A DNA stretch of 21,997 nucleotides, from positions 6,629-28,625 of the forward strand of contig NW_014013461.1 in assembly GCF_000611645.1 (NCBI RefSeq). The letters run 5' to 3'. Positions within the stretch are counted from its first letter, which is position 1. Each line of letters begins with the position of its first letter. Shown one piece after another: positions 19,701 to 21,997 of the stretch. Position numbers and translations under genes: made by a program. This DNA is from Monoraphidium neglectum. Its lineage: Eukaryota; Chlorophyta; Chlorophyceae; Sphaeropleales; Selenastraceae. A model generated the notes under the pieces. It saw only the letters and a list, made by a program, of their open reading frames with translations. It did no database searches and was not told where the DNA came from.

Positions 19701-21402
19701 GCGGCGACGGCGTTGATGACAGTGCTCAGCCCGCCCATAACAACAGGCAGTCACGAACCAGTTGCGGCCGACCAGCACAGCCCCATCCCGCCGCAAAGCG
19801 TGACCCACACACTGCACCTGAAGCACCAGCTCCTCGAGGCTGCGATCCGCGCCCCGCCTGCTGAAAACCATCGGCGCCAGCGCCTCCCCCACTGGCCGAG
19901 CGGCCGCAGCCTCGGCGGCGCTGAGGAACGGCCAGCGCCGCAGGCCGCGCTCCAGGTCTGGCAGCAGCACGCCCCAGCCGTCGGCAGGAAAGGTGGAGCA
20001 GTCGAAGCTCAGGGTCCAGCCAGAGGGTGTCTGCGGGGCAGAAATGGTGGCAGCCGAGGGGTCGCCGCCAATCCCAGGGGTGGTGCCGGTGAAACACGAT
20101 GAGGCTTCAAGAGACCCCGGCAGGTCAGCAACCCGGCTGCACTCAATGCCAGAGGCATGTGTGTTCCTGTGGTCCCATATGTCCAAGCGGCAAGCCTGCT
20201 GTAGGCGATTTGCATCGCGGTCAAAAGCATCGTGCATGACCGCTCCTGCCGTCCTGCGCGACGCACCGAGTACACGGCGCATATCAGCATGGATTGGTGG
20301 CCGTTGCTGAGCGGCCCCGTGCCCGGCTTGGCTGGTGTCATCACAAATGGCGCCAGGTCAACATCCAACACCTAAGGGTGGTGGCAACCACATGATGGCA
20401 TGTGGAGTTGATGTGTGTGGCAAGCATCATTGGGCGACCAGCAGAGACACATGCGCGGGGCGTCATCAAAGGAGGGCGCACCCAAATGCAGGGTGCGCCA
20501 AGCCCATGTCAATTGGCACGCGTGGCACGGGTCGAGCGTGGCAGGCCCAGCCTGCATGCCAACGAACCTTGGCCTCCTCAGCGGCGCCTTTCTCTTTGGC
20601 GGTCGCCACGAAGCGCAGCTGCTTGGGGCAGGCCAGGTCGCTGCGTCTCAGGGGCGAAGCGGGCGCCGAGACCACCAGCAGCATGACCTGCGTGGGCGCG
20701 CGCATGGCTTTGGCATGGGCGCGGCACATGGTTTGCAGTATGCGCATGCCCATGCGCATGTGCAAGGCCCTCGCTCTTGTCTGGCTGCCGTTGGGTGAAC
20801 TTGTGACAAGCAATACACAGGATAAAGATATGGGCCTGTACCAGAGGTGGCCAGGGGCTCCTGCATCCAAGCACGCCTGGGGCAAAATCACGGGCACCTC
20901 GCACTGGGGAGCGAAGTCAAAGGGCGCCATGACAAGGGCCTCGTCGACGCCGCGCCCGCGCTGCTGGTCCGACACAAGGCGCAGCGCGCCGCCGAGCGCG
21001 GCGCGCCGGTCGGGATGCGCGGCATCCAGCAGCTTGCCATCGCGGTCTGCGCAGCGGTTGCAGTGCGATTTTCACACTTGCATCACCGCCCTACATGCAT
21101 GCGTGCTGTCACGTCTGCGCGATCGGCCACAGAGGGGTCATGTGAACTGCGACGCAGTGTGTGCGCTCATGTGTGCGCAGTGGCGCACCAAAGCAAACCG
21201 CAGCAAGCTCCAGCGAGACCCCGACTTCATCTTGAGCGGTAGCATAGCTCACGCCAAAGCTGCGATGGATACAATTTTAATTAGCCGGGATGATATGCGG
21301 CAGATTCGATGGATCCGCAAGACCGGAACTCGGGCGTCACCAACTGCACCTGAGGCGTTTGGCCTTGAATGGGAGTACCACAGGGGCCCCTGGCATCGCC
21401 AT
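15737..21402 (-). CDS. Predicted two-TerD-domain protein with C-terminal MORN repeats
   Basis: Sixteen exons, all in phase: 21350-21402, 21189-21259, 20898-21046, 20568-20687, 20267-20371, 19818-20030, 19398-19628, 18950-19228, 18580-18716, 18335-18392, 17970-18113, 17474-17739, 16823-17006, 16348-16534, 16066-16188, 15737-15906; 829 aa. TerD-like domain 1 (about 9-200) has VGVSLELAAVCFDRDGK, VMLLVVSA, SMLICAVYS and ADGWGVLLPDLERGL. Domain 2 (about 270-500) has KLVLELGWAL, LEFSLAAFDVKGQ, VTVTLAELPKAARTLMLTVS and VVMLKLYRE, split by an acidic/helical insert (about 325-400). An acidic stretch (EEEGVEEDEDEV) precedes 5-6 MORN repeats (about 605-732: GYEGG|DTYFGGY; SFYTGAWKAGKKHGQGAF). TerD proteins bind Ca2+ and serve stress responses; MORN repeats tether proteins to membranes or cilia. 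The Ca-binding TerD residues are mostly lost. The MORN call is firm; TerD is by fold pattern. The join at 17970/17739 could hide two genes. The 16348 donor could be 16336 (+4 aa). Confidence 0.78.
16717..16797. repeat. (CA)n microsatellite and CACG-type run in a MORN intron
   Basis: A (CA)n run at about 16717-16764, then a degenerate CACG/GCAC run to about 16797, sits in the intron 16535-16822 that separates two MORN-encoding exons. On the transcribed strand it reads (TG)n, as in the ORP intron. Confidence 0.93.
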
Positions 21403-21734
21403 GGCGACCCTGTGTGAGCAGTCAGATCGCGGTCAACGTGCAATGTGCCACAAAGCGACTGGGAAACGCGTTGTGTGAAAGAAATTGTGATTAAAGTTTT
21501 CATTTGAACGAATCTTCCGTGTCCACTGAGACGTGCCGGCCGTGGGCGCTTGAATGGCATGGGTGTGATGTTTGAATGTGTGTGTGCGCGCTCAGGCTGC
21601 ACACTGGCAGGCACGAGCACACTGCTGACCTGCGGTGCCACTGCTGACAACAATACAATTCTGCATCCCGCCATTGCACCCCCGACATCGCTTTACCCCA
21701 AACCCCAACCGCCCACCACCCGAGAATAGGCCAG
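21403..21734. other. Spacer upstream of the TerD-MORN gene
   Basis: This stretch presumably holds the TerD-MORN promoter and 5' UTR and the 3' end of the next gene. The part at 21470-21520 is locally AT-rich (gaaattgtgattaaagtttt). I see no TATA box, no TGTAA on the minus strand and no recognisable coding segment. The minus-strand frame from the possible exon at 21735 stays open down to a stop at 21592. Confidence 0.5.
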
Positions 21735-21835
21735 AGAGGAAGGCGCTGGAAAAGAAGGCAAAGCGCATTCCATGGCTCAACGTATCAGCATTGTAATCAG
21801 GGGCGTTGTTGAAAAGCAACTTGTCACTCCAAGGC
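21735..21835 (-). other. Possible exon of an upstream gene, unrecognised
   Basis: After a good acceptor (TTCCTGTTAG at 21836) the minus strand is open with a protein-like segment: KPWSDKLLFNNAPDYNADTL followed by SHGMRFAFFSSAFLSGLFSG. The second half is hydrophobic and could be a short membrane segment. Possible donors follow at GTGGGC (about 21734) or GTAAAG (about 21710). If neither is used, the frame ends at a TGA at 21592. I do not recognise the protein. The rest of its gene would lie to the right, beyond the (GCAG)n array. Confidence 0.4.
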
Positions 21836-21898
21836 TTCTAACAGGAACACAGCAGCTGTCGTGCACACGTGGGGGCCGGTGTGCAGCTGGTGCCCGAC

Positions 21899-21899
21899 G

Positions 21900-21995
<96 letters not shown>

Positions 21996-21997
21996 CA
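21899..21997. repeat. (GCAG)n tetranucleotide array at the window edge
   Basis: A perfect tetranucleotide array of GCAG units (CTGC on the minus strand) runs for 99 bp, about 24.75 copies, to the end of the window. It lies in a probable intron or untranslated region of the gene upstream of 21835. An array ending exactly at the sequence end may mark a contig break. Confidence 0.97.

Noticed and set aside
15737..21402. Recent bacterial transfer of the TerD region
   Set aside because: The region is split by many introns with normal local splice signals, has the same base composition as its neighbours and is highly divergent, so any transfer would be ancient.

Overview
This window looks like nuclear DNA of a green alga (Chlorophyta, probably Chlorophyceae). 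The evidence is high GC content, many short spliceosomal introns with GTGRG/GTGCG-type donors and pyrimidine-CAG acceptors, (CA/TG)n microsatellites in introns, TGTAA polyadenylation signals behind three genes, and a long OPR (octotricopeptide) protein of the kind expanded in chlorophyte algae. The species cannot be named from the sequence alone. All gene models below were spliced by hand: each junction was chosen so that reading phase, splice signals and family alignment agree.

Every recognisable gene lies on the minus strand, so transcription runs from right to left. From left to right: (1) 1-1402+, the 5' part of an oxysterol-binding-protein-related protein (ORP), cut by the left edge; (2) 1403-3237, a mostly non-coding gap with one unexplained open stretch; (3) 3238-4880, a complete five-exon eIF4E cap-binding protein of 204 aa with Phe at the position of a cap-stacking Trp; (4) 5437-8036, a five-exon gene for a 586-aa type II membrane protein with a coiled coil and a very long His/Gln/Pro-rich tail; (5) 8640-10887, a complete eight-exon penta-EF-hand (ALG-2/peflin type) calcium-binding protein of 167 aa, with exons as short as 21-30 nt; (6) 11376-14982, a three-exon OPR protein of about 1,030-1,040 aa, probably organelle-targeted; (7) 15737-21402, a 16-exon gene predicted to encode an 829-aa protein with two divergent TerD-like domains, charged insertions and a C-terminal run of MORN repeats; (8) about 21735-21835, a possible exon of a further upstream gene, followed by a (GCAG)n tetranucleotide array running off the right edge.

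The genes do not form an operon or a pathway. They cover lipid transfer, translation initiation, probable endomembrane structure, calcium sensing, organelle RNA metabolism and an unusual TerD/MORN protein. The most novel item is the TerD-TerD-MORN architecture. Next come the His/Gln-rich membrane coiled-coil protein with its AAGHP minisatellite, and the substituted cap-binding residue in eIF4E. I found no rRNA, tRNA, CRISPR array or intact transposon.
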